Shown: piece by piece, positions 53,589 to 62,557 of the stretch
Layout: every line of letters begins with the position of its first letter
Numbering within the stretch: position 1 is the stretch's first letter
From: CAZEVY01 sp964515555
Lineage (GTDB): Bacteria; Acidobacteriota; Terriglobia; Bryobacterales; Bryobacteraceae
Length of the DNA stretch: 64,000 nt
Direction of reading: 5' to 3'
Assembly: GCA_964515555.1 (NCBI GenBank)
Contig: CAZEVY010000018.1
Location: 1-64,000, forward strand
The notes under the pieces: generated by a model
The model's database searches: none
The model's input: only the letters and a program-made list of their open reading frames with translations
What the model was told of the DNA's origin: nothing
Position numbers and translations under genes: made by a program

Positions 53589-55972
53589 TCCTCGCGCTGC
53601 TGCTGGTCCTCGCGCCCGCGGGCGCCGCCGTCCCCACTCCCGAAAGCCACTTCGGACATCGCATGGGCGAGGACCGCAAGCTGGTCGATTGGGACAAGGT
53701 GGTCTCGTACTTCCAGGCGCTCGAGAAATCGAGCGATCGTCTCCGCACGCGCGTGCTCGGCAAAACGGTTGACGGCAAGCCGTTCCTGGCCGCCTTCATC
53801 TCCTCTCCGGCGACGCTGCGCCAACTCGACCGGTATCAACTGATACAGCGCCGCCTCGCCGATCCGCGCCGCACGCCCGAAGAGGAAGCTGCACGACTGG
53901 TCATCGACGGCAAAGCGATCGTCATGATCACCTGCTCGGTGCATTCCACCGAGGTGGCCTCGACGATGACGGCGGTCGAGTTCGCCTGGCGGCTGCTCGC
54001 CGAAGAAAAGCCGCGCTTCCGCGCCATCCTCGACAACGTGATCCTGATCCTGGTTCCGTCGCTGAACCCCGACGGCGTGAATATCGTCGCCGAGTGGTAC
54101 CGCAAGACCCTCGGCACGCCCTACGAAGGGACGACGCCGCCGGAGTTGTATCACCGCTATGTCGGCCACGACAATAATCGCGACTGGTACATCTTCAGCC
54201 AGCCGGAGACGCGGCATACGGTGACGCAACTGCACAACGCCTGGCATCCGCAGATCGTCTACGACGTCCATCAGCAGGGGCCGTTCGCCTCGCGCATGTT
54301 CGTGCCGCCGTGGATGGATCCCATCGACCCCAACATCGACCCGCGCATAGCGCAGTTCTGCAACTGGGTCGGGATGGGCATCGCCGCCGACCTCACGGCA
54401 GCGGGCAAGACCGGCGTCGCCGTCAACGCGATCTACGATTTCTGGACTCCGGCGCGGCACTACCAGGCCTACCACGGCGGCCTGCGCATCCTGACGGAAT
54501 CGGCCAGCGCGCGGCTGGCCACGCCCATCACGGTGCGGCCCGACCAGATCCAGCAGACGGCGCCGGGCTACAATCCGCGCGAACCGAGCTGGAATCACCT
54601 GGAGCCTTGGCTCGGCGGCGAGTGGCGCGTGCGCGACATCGTCGACTACCAGCTCATCGCGTTCGAGAGCGTCCTCTACCAGGCGGCGACGCGGCGCGAC
54701 GATCTGCTGCAGAACTTCTACCGCATCGGCGAGCGCGCGGTGAAGCGCGCCGAGCCGCACGCCTTTGTCGTGCCCTCGCGTCAGCTCGATCCCGGCGCGA
54801 CGCGCAAAATGCTCGAGACCCTGGCGTTCGGGCAGGTGGAAATCGACCGGTCGCGCGACAGCTTCCAGGCGGGCGGGCGTGTGTTTCCGGCGGGCTCCTA
54901 CATCATCAGGATGCAGCAGCCCTACAGCGCCTTCGCCAAGACGCTGCTCGAACGCCAGGATTATCCCGATCTGCGCATGTACCCCGGCGGGCCGCCGAAG
55001 CGGCCGTACGACGTCACGGCGCACACGCTGCCGCTGCTGATGGGGGTCGACGTGGCGGCGGTGGATCAGCCGTTCACGGCGCGCGCGGACCGCGCGGCGA
55101 GTTTTCCGGCGCTGGCGCTCACGCCGGTTCCGCGCGGCGTGCTGCCGGCCTCCGACGTCGATTCCTGGAAGGCGGTCAATCGCGCCTGGCGCTCGGGCGG
55201 CGGCGTGTGGCGGGATCGCCTGGGCAGCTTTCACACCGCGCAGTTTCCAGGCGGGCAGTTGGTTCGAGCGCCGCGAATCGGCGTGTACCGCAGCCACATG
55301 CCCAGCATGGACGAGGGCTGGACGCGATGGATTCTCGAACAGTTCGGCTTCGCCTACACCAGCCCGCGCAACGCCGACATCCGTAGAGGAGGCCTGCGCG
55401 AGAAGTTCGACGTGCTGCTGTTCCCCGACCAGTCGGCCGCGGTCATAGCTCGCGGCTACGCCGAAGGAGCCATGCCCCCCGAGTACGCCGGTGGACTGGG
55501 GCGCGAGGGCGCCGAGGCGCTGCGTCAGTTTCTCGCCGAAGGCGGCACCTTGGTGTTCCTGAACGAATCGACCGAGTACGCCGTCGAGCAGTTTTCGCTC
55601 CCGGTGAAGAACGTGCTGCACGGCGCGTCGAACCGCGATTTCTATTGTCCCGGCTCGCTGCTGAACGTGTCCCTCGACGCCTCCCATCCGCTGGCGCGGG
55701 GGCTGCCGGCGGAGCTGGCGGTGTGGTCCGAGCGCAGCCCGGCCTGGGAGCTCGCGCCGGGATCGGGTGCGCGGATCGTGGCGCGGTATCCGCAGACTTC
55801 GGTGCTGGCGTCGGGCTGGCTGCTCGGCGAGAGAATGATCGCGGGGCGTGCGGCCCTGGTCGACGCGCCGGTGGGGAAGGGCCGCGTGATCCTGTTCGGC
55901 ATGCGGCCGCAGTATCGCGCGCAGAGCTACCGGACCTTCAAGCTGCTGTTCAACGCGCTGACGTACTTCTGA
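53579..55972 (+). CDS. secreted M14-type zinc carboxypeptidase
   Basis: Metallocarboxypeptidase-like enzyme, 797 residues with a signal peptide (MRLILALLLVLAPAGAA). The zinc site is His122/Glu125 in CSVHSTEVAST with the third ligand in IVYDVHQQGP. Between them lies VPSLNPDGVNIVAEWYRKT, the classical M14 substrate loop, and GHDNNRDWYIFSQPETRH. The C-terminal 400 residues form an additional domain with a GATase-like or beta-rich pattern (VLLFPDQSAAVIARGYAE). Such large acidobacterial M14 proteins are usually exported. Coupled to the upstream isomerase. Confidence 0.82.
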   Translation: MRLILALLLVLAPAGAAVPTPESHFGHRMGEDRKLVDWDKVVSYFQALEKSSDRLRTRVLGKTVDGKPFLAAFISSPATLRQLDRYQLIQRRLADPRRTPEEEAARLVIDGKAIVMITCSVHSTEVASTMTAVEFAWRLLAEEKPRFRAILDNVILILVPSLNPDGVNIVAEWYRKTLGTPYEGTTPPELYHRYVGHDNNRDWYIFSQPETRHTVTQLHNAWHPQIVYDVHQQGPFASRMFVPPWMDPIDPNIDPRIAQFCNWVGMGIAADLTAAGKTGVAVNAIYDFWTPARHYQAYHGGLRILTESASARLATPITVRPDQIQQTAPGYNPREPSWNHLEPWLGGEWRVRDIVDYQLIAFESVLYQAATRRDDLLQNFYRIGERAVKRAEPHAFVVPSRQLDPGATRKMLETLAFGQVEIDRSRDSFQAGGRVFPAGSYIIRMQQPYSAFAKTLLERQDYPDLRMYPGGPPKRPYDVTAHTLPLLMGVDVAAVDQPFTARADRAASFPALALTPVPRGVLPASDVDSWKAVNRAWRSGGGVWRDRLGSFHTAQFPGGQLVRAPRIGVYRSHMPSMDEGWTRWILEQFGFAYTSPRNADIRRGGLREKFDVLLFPDQSAAVIARGYAEGAMPPEYAGGLGREGAEALRQFLAEGGTLVFLNESTEYAVEQFSLPVKNVLHGASNRDFYCPGSLLNVSLDASHPLARGLPAELAVWSERSPAWELAPGSGARIVARYPQTSVLASGWLLGERMIAGRAALVDAPVGKGRVILFGMRPQYRAQSYRTFKLLFNALTYF

Positions 55973-55973
55973 G

Positions 55974-57671
55974 ATGCCTACGAAGATCCAGCACCTGCAC
56001 ACGCACTTCCTGTTTCCGTTTTCCATCGACAAGCAGGCGGTGATGGAGGACCACTGCGAGCTGTGGTCGAAGTACAGCCGCTGGATTGACGGACTGGACG
56101 CCTGGATCGCCGCGCACAAGACGCGGGCCAGTTCCGCCGTGGTGGAGAAGCTCGGGCCATGGCGGCGGGCGGCGTATCACAGCTTCGACATGAATTCGCG
56201 CGCCTACCAGGACATGGTGTTCTTCCACCCGTTCGTGCGGCGCATCTTCTTCGACATCGGCGAGACCGTGGACACTCGCTCGGAGGCCGAGTCCCTGCTG
56301 CACTGCTACGAGCTGCCCGTGCCGCCCGGCGTGAAGCTGTGGTTCGAGGCCGGCGACGCCAAGGGCCGCAGCGCATCGGTCGAGGCCACCGATCTACGCC
56401 TGCTGATGTTCGCCAACGGGATCGGCATACTCTCGATCGGCGTGGAGGCCTTCGACCTGACGGCCAGGGACGCCCTGTGGATCAACGAGTCGCTGCGCAA
56501 GGTGTATCCCTCGAGCGGCCGCCAGATCCGCGAGGGACGTACGACCAACCGGGTCGCTTTCGTCGTGGAGCGCGACGGGGAGCGCGAGACGATGGTCGAG
56601 GAGCGCTTCGAGAAAGGCGAGATCCGAGGATTCCTGCCGCCGCTCGCGAACACGATCACTTCGCTGCTCTATTTCGCCGACTACCAGCGTCAGGAGTTCG
56701 AGCCGGTGCTCGACGAGCGCATGATCGTCTACACGTTCGCCACGGTCGACCCGGCCAGCGTACCCGGCGACTACATCCACTCCGAGGACTACCAGGTCCT
56801 GCTGAGCCGGTTCCTGTATGTCGACCGCGAAGGCCCCGATTACCGCTACGAGCGCGACTTCACGCGCTCACAGATGCGCGAACAGCTCTACGGCCGCTGG
56901 TCGCACGAAGGCACCTGGTACGGCTTCACCAGCTACAGCAACATCACCATCGCGCTGGGCGCGCACGACTGCGACGAGCACGAGCTCGGCGAAGGCTTCC
57001 TGGTTCATCGCATGTTCCATACGCGCTACTACCTGATGGCTCTGGTGGCGCTGTTCTACCGCGCGACGCTGCTCGACTTCGCCGAACGCACGGCGCTGGT
57101 CTCCAAGCGCCTGTTCCTCGACCAGGAGGACGGAAAGTTCTCCCAGGAGAGCATCCAGATCGCCAACGAATTACGCTCGGAGTTCCTGTTCTTTTCCAAC
57201 TACTGGCACTTCGACGAGCTGGCCAACAAGGACGAGGAGGTGGAGCACTTCTCGTTGCAATGCCGCGAGTACCGCATCGCCTCCACCAAGAGCGAGATCG
57301 AGGGCGAGATCGAAAAACTGAACGCGTCGCTGCACAGCTACTTCCAGTTCCGCAACACGGAGGCCGTGAACCGCCTCGCGATGTTGAGCCTGATCCTCGG
57401 CGCGGGTGCCATGATCACGGGATTTTTCGGGATGAACTTCGGCGGCGGCTTCGCCAAATGGTTTTTCGAGCCGGACCCGAGGTTCGCCTGGCTGCACTAC
57501 CTGTCGATCGGCGCGGTATTTCTCATGGGCGCCAGCGCGGCGACGTTCGGGCTGTGGGTGGTAATCGCCAACTGGGAGGACTATCGCGACATCGTCGTGC
57601 CGCGGAAGCCGCGGAAGCCCGGCAGCGTCGAGGGCGGGAGCCTCAAGCGAAGAGCGGGGTTCACGGATTGA
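55974..57671 (+). CDS. CorA-like two-TM protein with divergent N-terminal domain
   Basis: 565 residues. The C-terminus is CorA-like: first helix at about 467-487 ending in the motif GMN (486-488), a periplasmic loop rich in aromatic and acidic residues, a second helix at about 509-532, and a basic tail. Before it, a coiled-coil (KSEIEGEIEKLNASLHSYFQ) resembles the CorA stalk. The N-terminal 400 residues are unlike MgtE or standard CorA domains and unrecognised. A pentameric Mg2+ or other cation channel is inferred. It directly follows the M14 gene (1 bp gap). Confidence 0.6.
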   Translation: MPTKIQHLHTHFLFPFSIDKQAVMEDHCELWSKYSRWIDGLDAWIAAHKTRASSAVVEKLGPWRRAAYHSFDMNSRAYQDMVFFHPFVRRIFFDIGETVDTRSEAESLLHCYELPVPPGVKLWFEAGDAKGRSASVEATDLRLLMFANGIGILSIGVEAFDLTARDALWINESLRKVYPSSGRQIREGRTTNRVAFVVERDGERETMVEERFEKGEIRGFLPPLANTITSLLYFADYQRQEFEPVLDERMIVYTFATVDPASVPGDYIHSEDYQVLLSRFLYVDREGPDYRYERDFTRSQMREQLYGRWSHEGTWYGFTSYSNITIALGAHDCDEHELGEGFLVHRMFHTRYYLMALVALFYRATLLDFAERTALVSKRLFLDQEDGKFSQESIQIANELRSEFLFFSNYWHFDELANKDEEVEHFSLQCREYRIASTKSEIEGEIEKLNASLHSYFQFRNTEAVNRLAMLSLILGAGAMITGFFGMNFGGGFAKWFFEPDPRFAWLHYLSIGAVFLMGASAATFGLWVVIANWEDYRDIVVPRKPRKPGSVEGGSLKRRAGFTD

Positions 57672-57672
57672 C

Positions 57673-58491
57673 TCACAGGCGCCCGGCGCGCCGCCAGTGG
57701 TCCTCGAACAGTCCTTTCATGGCCTGCCCCATTCCCAGATGATCGAAGACGATCGCGGTCCACGCCGGCCGCGTGATGACTGGGTCGAGCAGCGCGATCA
57801 TGCCCTGCGCGCCGTCGAACAGCGCCAGCTTCATCGGCAGCGATTCGAGCAGCCGCACCTGAATGCCCGACGCCACGTAGTCGTGCAGGCGGCTTCGATG
57901 TTCGGCGTCGATGGGCGCCGATTCGAGAATCAGCCGGCAGTCGGCGCCGCGCGACCGCGCTTCGCGGACGAGCTGCTCTTCGAGGGGATCGACCGCATAC
58001 GGCGGTCGGGAGAACTCCAGATACTCGGAGCGGACCTCGGTGAGCATTCGTCGATAGGTCGCCGCCGTCTGACCCGGTTCGTTGACGATTCGGAGAAAGT
58101 CGAGCGTGGTGCGCTCGCGATTGCCGTGCGAGTAGGCCGTGCTGAGATCCTCGACCAGCGCCGAGGCCAGCCGGCCCTGCTCGACGCGCTCCTTGTCGAT
58201 GATGCGCTGCCGGTGCTCGATGTAGTGCGGCAGCGCCAGCGCCGGCTCGATGGCGGAAAACAGCTTGGTCTTCTCCTGCACCACCTGCGCGAATCCCTTT
58301 TCGAGCAGGCTGTCGAGGACTTCGTAAATCTTCTGCCGCGGGACGTCGGCGCGGGCCGCCAGCTCGAGCGCCTTGAAGCGCGGGTGGCCGATCAGCACCA
58401 TGTAGGTGCGCGCCTCGTAGGCATTGAGACCGATCTGCTGGAGCCGCCGCCAGAAGTGCTGGAAGTCGATTCCGGAGTAGTCGCTTGCCAT
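57673..58491 (-). CDS. TrmB-family transcriptional regulator
   Basis: Winged-helix regulator of the TrmB family, known mainly from archaea as sugar-responsive; in bacteria it is less common. Residues 12-75 form the wHTH (LNAYEARTYMVLIGHPRFKALELA and VPRQKIYEVLDSLLEKGF). The C-terminal part (YSEYLEFSRPPYAVDPLEEQLV region) is a phospholipase-D-like or sugar-binding domain as in TrmB. Convergent with the CorA-like gene and divergent from dppA, whose promoter region it may control. Confidence 0.75.
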   Translation of the reverse strand: MASDYSGIDFQHFWRRLQQIGLNAYEARTYMVLIGHPRFKALELAARADVPRQKIYEVLDSLLEKGFAQVVQEKTKLFSAIEPALALPHYIEHRQRIIDKERVEQGRLASALVEDLSTAYSHGNRERTTLDFLRIVNEPGQTAATYRRMLTEVRSEYLEFSRPPYAVDPLEEQLVREARSRGADCRLILESAPIDAEHRSRLHDYVASGIQVRLLESLPMKLALFDGAQGMIALLDPVITRPAWTAIVFDHLGMGQAMKGLFEDHWRRAGRL

Positions 58492-58497
58492 GTTCCA

Positions 58498-58525
58498 TTG
58501 TAGGTCATGGCAGCGCGGGTATCAT
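58498..58525 (+). promoter_or_regulatory. probable promoter of dppA, near-leaderless
   Basis: TTGTAG (58498-58503), 16 bp, TATCAT (58520-58525), then the GTG at 58531 only 5 bases on. The transcript would begin almost at the start codon. Confidence 0.45.
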
Positions 58526-58530
58526 GAGAC

Positions 58531-59418
58531 GTGCGCCCGATACTCCCGCTCGTTCTCGCCGCGGCCATGCTGGCGGCGGCACAGCCGCGAAAGCTGAAAG
58601 TTCACATCTCGGTCGACATGGAGGGCGTCGCCGGCGTCGTCACCGGCGACCAGCTCGCGCCCGGCGGCTTCGAGTACGAGCGCTTCCGCGGCTTCATGAC
58701 GCGCGAGGCGATCGCCGCCATCGAGGCCGCGCGCCAGGCCGGCGCGACGGAGATTCTCGTCGCCGATTCGCACGGCAACGGGCAGAACCTGCTCATCGAC
58801 CAGCTTCCCGCCGACGTGCGCGTCATTCGCTCCTGGCCGCGGCGCCTCGGCATGATGGCCGGCATCGACTCGACCTTCGACGCCGCCATCTTCCTGGCGT
58901 ATCACTCGTCGACCAACAATCCGGCGGGCGTTCGGGCTCACACGATATCGAGCGCGCGCCTGACGCGCATCGCCTACAACGGCGCCGTCGTTTCCGAGGG
59001 CGCCATGAACGCCGCCATCGCCGGACACTTCGGCGTGCCGGTGGTGATGATTTCGGGCGACGACGCCGCCATCGCCGAGGTGCGTGCCGCCGTCGGCCCC
59101 ATCGAGGCGGCAGAAGTGAAGCGCAGCCTCGGGTTCCACTCGGCGAACACACTGACACCCGAGGCGGCGCGGGCGCTGATCGGCGAGAAGGTGCGGGCGG
59201 CGCTCGGGCGGCTGAAGGACTTCAAGCCCTATCGCGTGGCGACTCCGGTGACGGTGGACGTGACCTTCAAGAGCTACCTGCCGTCGGAGGTGTTCTCGTA
59301 CTTGAGAATCGTCGAGCGGCCCGACTCTCACTCCATTCGATTCGTCGCACGCGACACGCCGGAGGCGTTGAATTTCCTGCAGTTCCTCATGCACTACAGC
59401 GCCGCGCTGGAGCCGTGA
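58531..59418 (+). CDS. secreted DppA-like D-aminopeptidase (M55)
   Basis: M55 zinc D-aminopeptidase, acting on D-amino acid peptides such as those from peptidoglycan. Start is GTG; a signal-like leader (LPLVLAAAMLAAAQP) suggests export, whereas Bacillus DppA is cytoplasmic. Metal-site features are the conserved SVDMEGVAGV, ADSHGNGQN and AYHSS, plus the acidic ISGDDAAI. Length 295 is normal. Its stop shares a base with the start of a small cysteine-rich protein gene. Confidence 0.83.
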   Translation: MRPILPLVLAAAMLAAAQPRKLKVHISVDMEGVAGVVTGDQLAPGGFEYERFRGFMTREAIAAIEAARQAGATEILVADSHGNGQNLLIDQLPADVRVIRSWPRRLGMMAGIDSTFDAAIFLAYHSSTNNPAGVRAHTISSARLTRIAYNGAVVSEGAMNAAIAGHFGVPVVMISGDDAAIAEVRAAVGPIEAAEVKRSLGFHSANTLTPEAARALIGEKVRAALGRLKDFKPYRVATPVTVDVTFKSYLPSEVFSYLRIVERPDSHSIRFVARDTPEALNFLQFLMHYSAALEP

Positions 59419-59834
59419 TGCCCGGCCTAGACGGACTCCGTTTCACGTGCGTCCCGGGCTGCACCAACTGCTGCGACCAGACCGGTTACGTCTACCTCAG
59501 CTCGTCCGACGTCGATCGCGCGGCGGCGTTTCTCGGGATGACGCGACGCGCCTTTGCGCGGCGTTATGTGTATCGCACGCGACACCTCCACCGGCTGCGC
59601 AAGCCGCGCGGGTCACAGTGCCATTTTCTGAGCGGCGGCGGATGCTCGATCCACCCCGCCAAGCCGACTCAATGCCGCCTGTTCCCGTTCTGGCCGGAGT
59701 TGGTGGAGAACCGCGCAGCGTGGCGGCGTACGGCGCGGTACTGCCCGGGCATCGGGCAGGGGCCGCTGATTCAGATCGGCGGCGCGGTGGAGACGGCCGC
59801 CCAGATGCGGACGGCATATCCGTCGATGTATTGA
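59418..59834 (+). CDS. YkgJ-family cysteine cluster protein
   Basis: 138-residue protein with the cysteine pattern CVPGCTNCC near the N-terminus, then GSQCHFL, GGCSIHPAKPTQCRLFPFWP and YCPGIGQG. This is the YkgJ/UPF0153 zinc- or Fe-S-binding pattern; function unknown. Its ATG overlaps the dppA stop by one base (TGATG), so it is translated with it. Confidence 0.82.
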   Translation: MPGLDGLRFTCVPGCTNCCDQTGYVYLSSSDVDRAAAFLGMTRRAFARRYVYRTRHLHRLRKPRGSQCHFLSGGGCSIHPAKPTQCRLFPFWPELVENRAAWRRTARYCPGIGQGPLIQIGGAVETAAQMRTAYPSMY

Positions 59835-59835
59835 G

Positions 59836-60729
59836 TCACAGGCCCAGCTGGATTTCGGGCTTCGATACCTCGCCGGGCTTAACCGTCACCACCCGCGTAT
59901 CGGAGACGCGCCGCCCGCCCGCGCCGGTGGCGGCCACCGTGAGACTATAGTCGCCCGGCGCTACGTTGAGCTGCACCCATCGCTTCGCGCCCGTCACCGT
60001 GCCGCCCATGGTCTTGTCGACGCCCGCGAGCGTCACCTGGAACGTGAATCCCTCGGCCTTGTCGGCGTCGGCCACCGTCAGTTCGATCGATCCGCGCCGC
60101 GCGGCCGCGGCTCGGGTTGTCTCGGATTTCTCAAGGTCCGCCTTGAGGCTTTCGAGCTGCGCTTTGACGTCCTTCTCCAGTTGCGCGAAATTACTCTGGA
60201 ATTCGACCACCCATTCCTTGGTTTCCTGAAGCACCTGGCCCTCGACCGTCGAGGCAAACTCGCGCGCCCTCTGTATCAGCGCCGTCACCGCCTCGTCCGA
60301 CGGCGCCGGTCCGGCATGGAAGCGCAGCGTCGTCCAGTCCAGCCGGAACTCCTCGAGCGCCTTCCGCAGCGTGGTGGCCACCAGCACGTAGCGCGCCCAG
60401 CCCGTCGAGAACCCGAAGGTCTTGTCGACGCCGATCAGCGCCGCGGCCACGCCCACGAACACCGAGGGCCACAGCGGACTGGACCGTGCGCCCTCCGCGC
60501 CCATCAGTTCCTGGGCGATCGGATAGATGCCGGCCAGCGCCGTCAGCACGATCGCCGAGAGCTGAATCGTCCGCGAGAGAAGCCGTTTGAAGCGCTTGGC
60601 ATCCATGTACCATTGGATCGAGCGCAGCGCCGCCCCCTCGACGTACTTCAGGAGCGCGTCGAGCGACGCCGCCAAGTCGTCGAAATTCCAGGCGGGCGCG
60701 CCTTTGCCGGCTTCGATATTGGTCGCCAT
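59836..60729 (-). CDS. SLATT-like two-TM membrane protein with C-terminal beta-sandwich
   Basis: 297 residues. An N-terminal amphipathic region is followed by helix 1 (about 55-75, TIQLSAIVLTALAGIYPIAQEL) and helix 2 (88-102, WPSVFVGVAAALIGV), then WARYVLVATTLRKALEEFRLDW. This arrangement resembles SLATT/DUF4231 domains, which act as predicted pore-forming effectors in nucleotide-signalling defence systems. A coiled-coil (residues about 185-215) leads to a beta-sandwich domain (about 220-297, GGTVTGAKRWVQLNVAPGDY) like carboxypeptidase-regulatory folds. No cyclase or SLOG partner is nearby, so a defence role is speculative. Its promoter overlaps that of nadE. Confidence 0.5.
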   Translation of the reverse strand: MATNIEAGKGAPAWNFDDLAASLDALLKYVEGAALRSIQWYMDAKRFKRLLSRTIQLSAIVLTALAGIYPIAQELMGAEGARSSPLWPSVFVGVAAALIGVDKTFGFSTGWARYVLVATTLRKALEEFRLDWTTLRFHAGPAPSDEAVTALIQRAREFASTVEGQVLQETKEWVVEFQSNFAQLEKDVKAQLESLKADLEKSETTRAAAARRGSIELTVADADKAEGFTFQVTLAGVDKTMGGTVTGAKRWVQLNVAPGDYSLTVAATGAGGRRVSDTRVVTVKPGEVSKPEIQLGL

Positions 60730-60753
60730 TCGATGCCCCCCCGCGGCGCGACC

Positions 60754-60782
60754 ATTATAGCGCCGGGCGCACCGGCTACAAT
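60754..60782. promoter_or_regulatory. overlapping divergent promoters of the SLATT-like gene and nadE
   Basis: Minus strand: TTGTAG (60776-60781), 16 bp, TATAAT (60754-60759) for the SLATT-like gene. Plus strand: TTATAG (60755-60760), 16 bp, TACAAT (60777-60782) for nadE. Each -10 box lies over the other gene's -35 box, so the two polymerase sites exclude each other. Confidence 0.5.
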
Positions 60783-60805
60783 AAAAGAAGGCCTCCCGCC
60801 CATTC

Positions 60806-62461
60806 ATGCGCGTCGCGCTCGCCCAGATCAACACCACCGTCGGAGACATGCGCGGGAACGTCGACCGCATGCTCGCGACCTCCCGCCGCGCCGCCGATTC
60901 CGGCGCCACAGTCGTCGTCTTCCCGGAGCTGGCCGTCACCGGCTACCCGCCCCGCGACCTGGTGGAGAAGCCCGCCTTTGTCGCGCGCGCCGAGGAGGCG
61001 CTACAGCGCTTCGCCGCCGAATCCGCCGACATCCCCGCCCACCTCATCGCCGGCGCCATTCTGCCATCGCATTCGGAAACCGGAAAGCGCGTCCTGAACG
61101 TCGCGGCCGTGGTGCATCGCGGCGCGGTCGTCTTCCGGCAGGTGAAGATGCTGCTGCCCACCTATGACGTCTTCGACGAGGGCCGCTACTTCGTGCCGGG
61201 CGACCGCCAGACGCCCACCGAGATCGCGGGCGTTGCGACGGCCGTCACCGTGTGCGAGGACGCCTGGAACGATAAGCAGTACTGGGAGCGCCCGCTCTAC
61301 CTGCGCGATCCGGTCGAAGAGCTGGCCGCCGCCGGCAGCCGCATTCTCATCAGCATCAACGCCTCGCCCTACCACATGGGCAAGCGCGCCCAGCGCCGCG
61401 AAATCTTCGCCGCCGCCGCCCGGCGCCACAAGATCCCGATCGTCTACGTCAACCTGGTGGGCGGCAACGATCAGCTCGTCTTCGACGGCTCCAGCTTCGC
61501 CATGAACGCCGAAGGGCGCGAGATCGCCACGGCGTGCTCTTTCGCCGAGGACCTGGTCTTTTGCGAGCCCTTGGCCGGCCCCGGCGCGGGCGACCATCAC
61601 GCCGACCTCGCCGACGAGTGCGAGGCCGTCTACGAGGCGCTCGTGGTCGGCACGCGCGACTACATCCGCAAGTGCGGCTTCCACCGCGTGTTGATCGGAC
61701 TGAGCGGCGGCATCGACAGCTCGCTCACCGCGGCCGTGGCCGTCGACGCCGTGGGACGCGAGAACGTCACCGGCGTCGGCATGCCGGGGCCGTACTCATC
61801 GGACCACAGTCTCACCGACGCGCGCGCGCTGGCGGAGAACCTCGGCGTCCGCTTCGAGGTGGCGCCGATCGGCGGGGCCTATCACGAGTTTCTGCGCGCG
61901 CTCGACCCGGTCTTCGGGGCGGTGCCGCGCGACGTCACCGAGGAGAATCTGCAGGCGCGGCTGCGCGGCGTGACGCTGATGGCGCTCTCGAACAAGTGGG
62001 GCGCACTGGTGCTGACGACGGGCAACAAGAGCGAGCTCGCGGTCGGCTACTGCACGTTGTATGGCGACATGTGCGGCGGCCTTGCGGTGATCTCCGACGT
62101 GCCGAAGACGCTGGTGTACCGTCTCTCGCGCGTGGCCAACAAGCGGCATCCGGGCGCGATTCCCGAGAGCGTCTTCGAGAAGCCGCCCTCGGCCGAGCTG
62201 CGGCCCGATCAGAAGGACACCGATTCCCTGCCCCCCTACGACGTGCTCGACCCCATCCTGCGCGCCTTCGTCGAGGACACCTGGACACCGGAGGAGATCG
62301 CCACGCGCCTGAGCCTGCCGATCGAGCTGGTGCGGGACATCGTCAACAAGGTGGACCGCAACGAGTACAAGCGCCAGCAGGCCGCGCCGGGGCTGAAGGT
62401 CACCACCAAGGCCTTTGGCATGGGCCGGCGAATCCCCATCGCGCAGCGATTCTCCGAGTGA
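60806..62461 (+). CDS. nadE: glutamine-dependent NAD+ synthetase NadE
   Basis: Final step of NAD+ synthesis: nicotinic acid adenine dinucleotide to NAD+ using ammonia from glutamine. N-terminal nitrilase-like glutaminase domain, with VVFPELAVTGYPPRDLVEK (catalytic Glu), FRQVKMLLPTYDVFDEGRYF (Lys) and VTVCEDAWN (Cys, C151-type). C-terminal synthetase domain from about residue 280 with the ATP loop IGLSGGIDSSLTAAVAVDA, the GVGMPGPYSSDHS segment and LTTGNKSELAVGYCTLYGDM. Length 551 is usual. Confidence 0.95.
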   Translation: MRVALAQINTTVGDMRGNVDRMLATSRRAADSGATVVVFPELAVTGYPPRDLVEKPAFVARAEEALQRFAAESADIPAHLIAGAILPSHSETGKRVLNVAAVVHRGAVVFRQVKMLLPTYDVFDEGRYFVPGDRQTPTEIAGVATAVTVCEDAWNDKQYWERPLYLRDPVEELAAAGSRILISINASPYHMGKRAQRREIFAAAARRHKIPIVYVNLVGGNDQLVFDGSSFAMNAEGREIATACSFAEDLVFCEPLAGPGAGDHHADLADECEAVYEALVVGTRDYIRKCGFHRVLIGLSGGIDSSLTAAVAVDAVGRENVTGVGMPGPYSSDHSLTDARALAENLGVRFEVAPIGGAYHEFLRALDPVFGAVPRDVTEENLQARLRGVTLMALSNKWGALVLTTGNKSELAVGYCTLYGDMCGGLAVISDVPKTLVYRLSRVANKRHPGAIPESVFEKPPSAELRPDQKDTDSLPPYDVLDPILRAFVEDTWTPEEIATRLSLPIELVRDIVNKVDRNEYKRQQAAPGLKVTTKAFGMGRRIPIAQRFSE

Positions 62462-62471
62462 GGAGGCGCAC

Positions 62472-62505
62472 GATGACCGCTTGCTCACGCGCGCGGCTCC
62501 GTAAC
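62472..62505. repeat. dispersed intergenic repeat, copy 3
   Basis: GATGACCGCTTGCTCACG, then CGCGCGGCTCCGTAAC. Same family as copies at 14036 and 37870, with a slightly longer middle. It follows nadE in the gap before the convergent CotH gene. Confidence 0.55.
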
Positions 62506-62557
62506 TGAGCCGGGACCGTACGGGAGCGGAGGCGATGCGGATGCGAAACGCCGGACG

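Noticed and set aside
53492..56119. 875-codon frame antisense to the M14 peptidase
   Set aside because: Runs across the opposite strand of two good genes, with no recognisable protein content.
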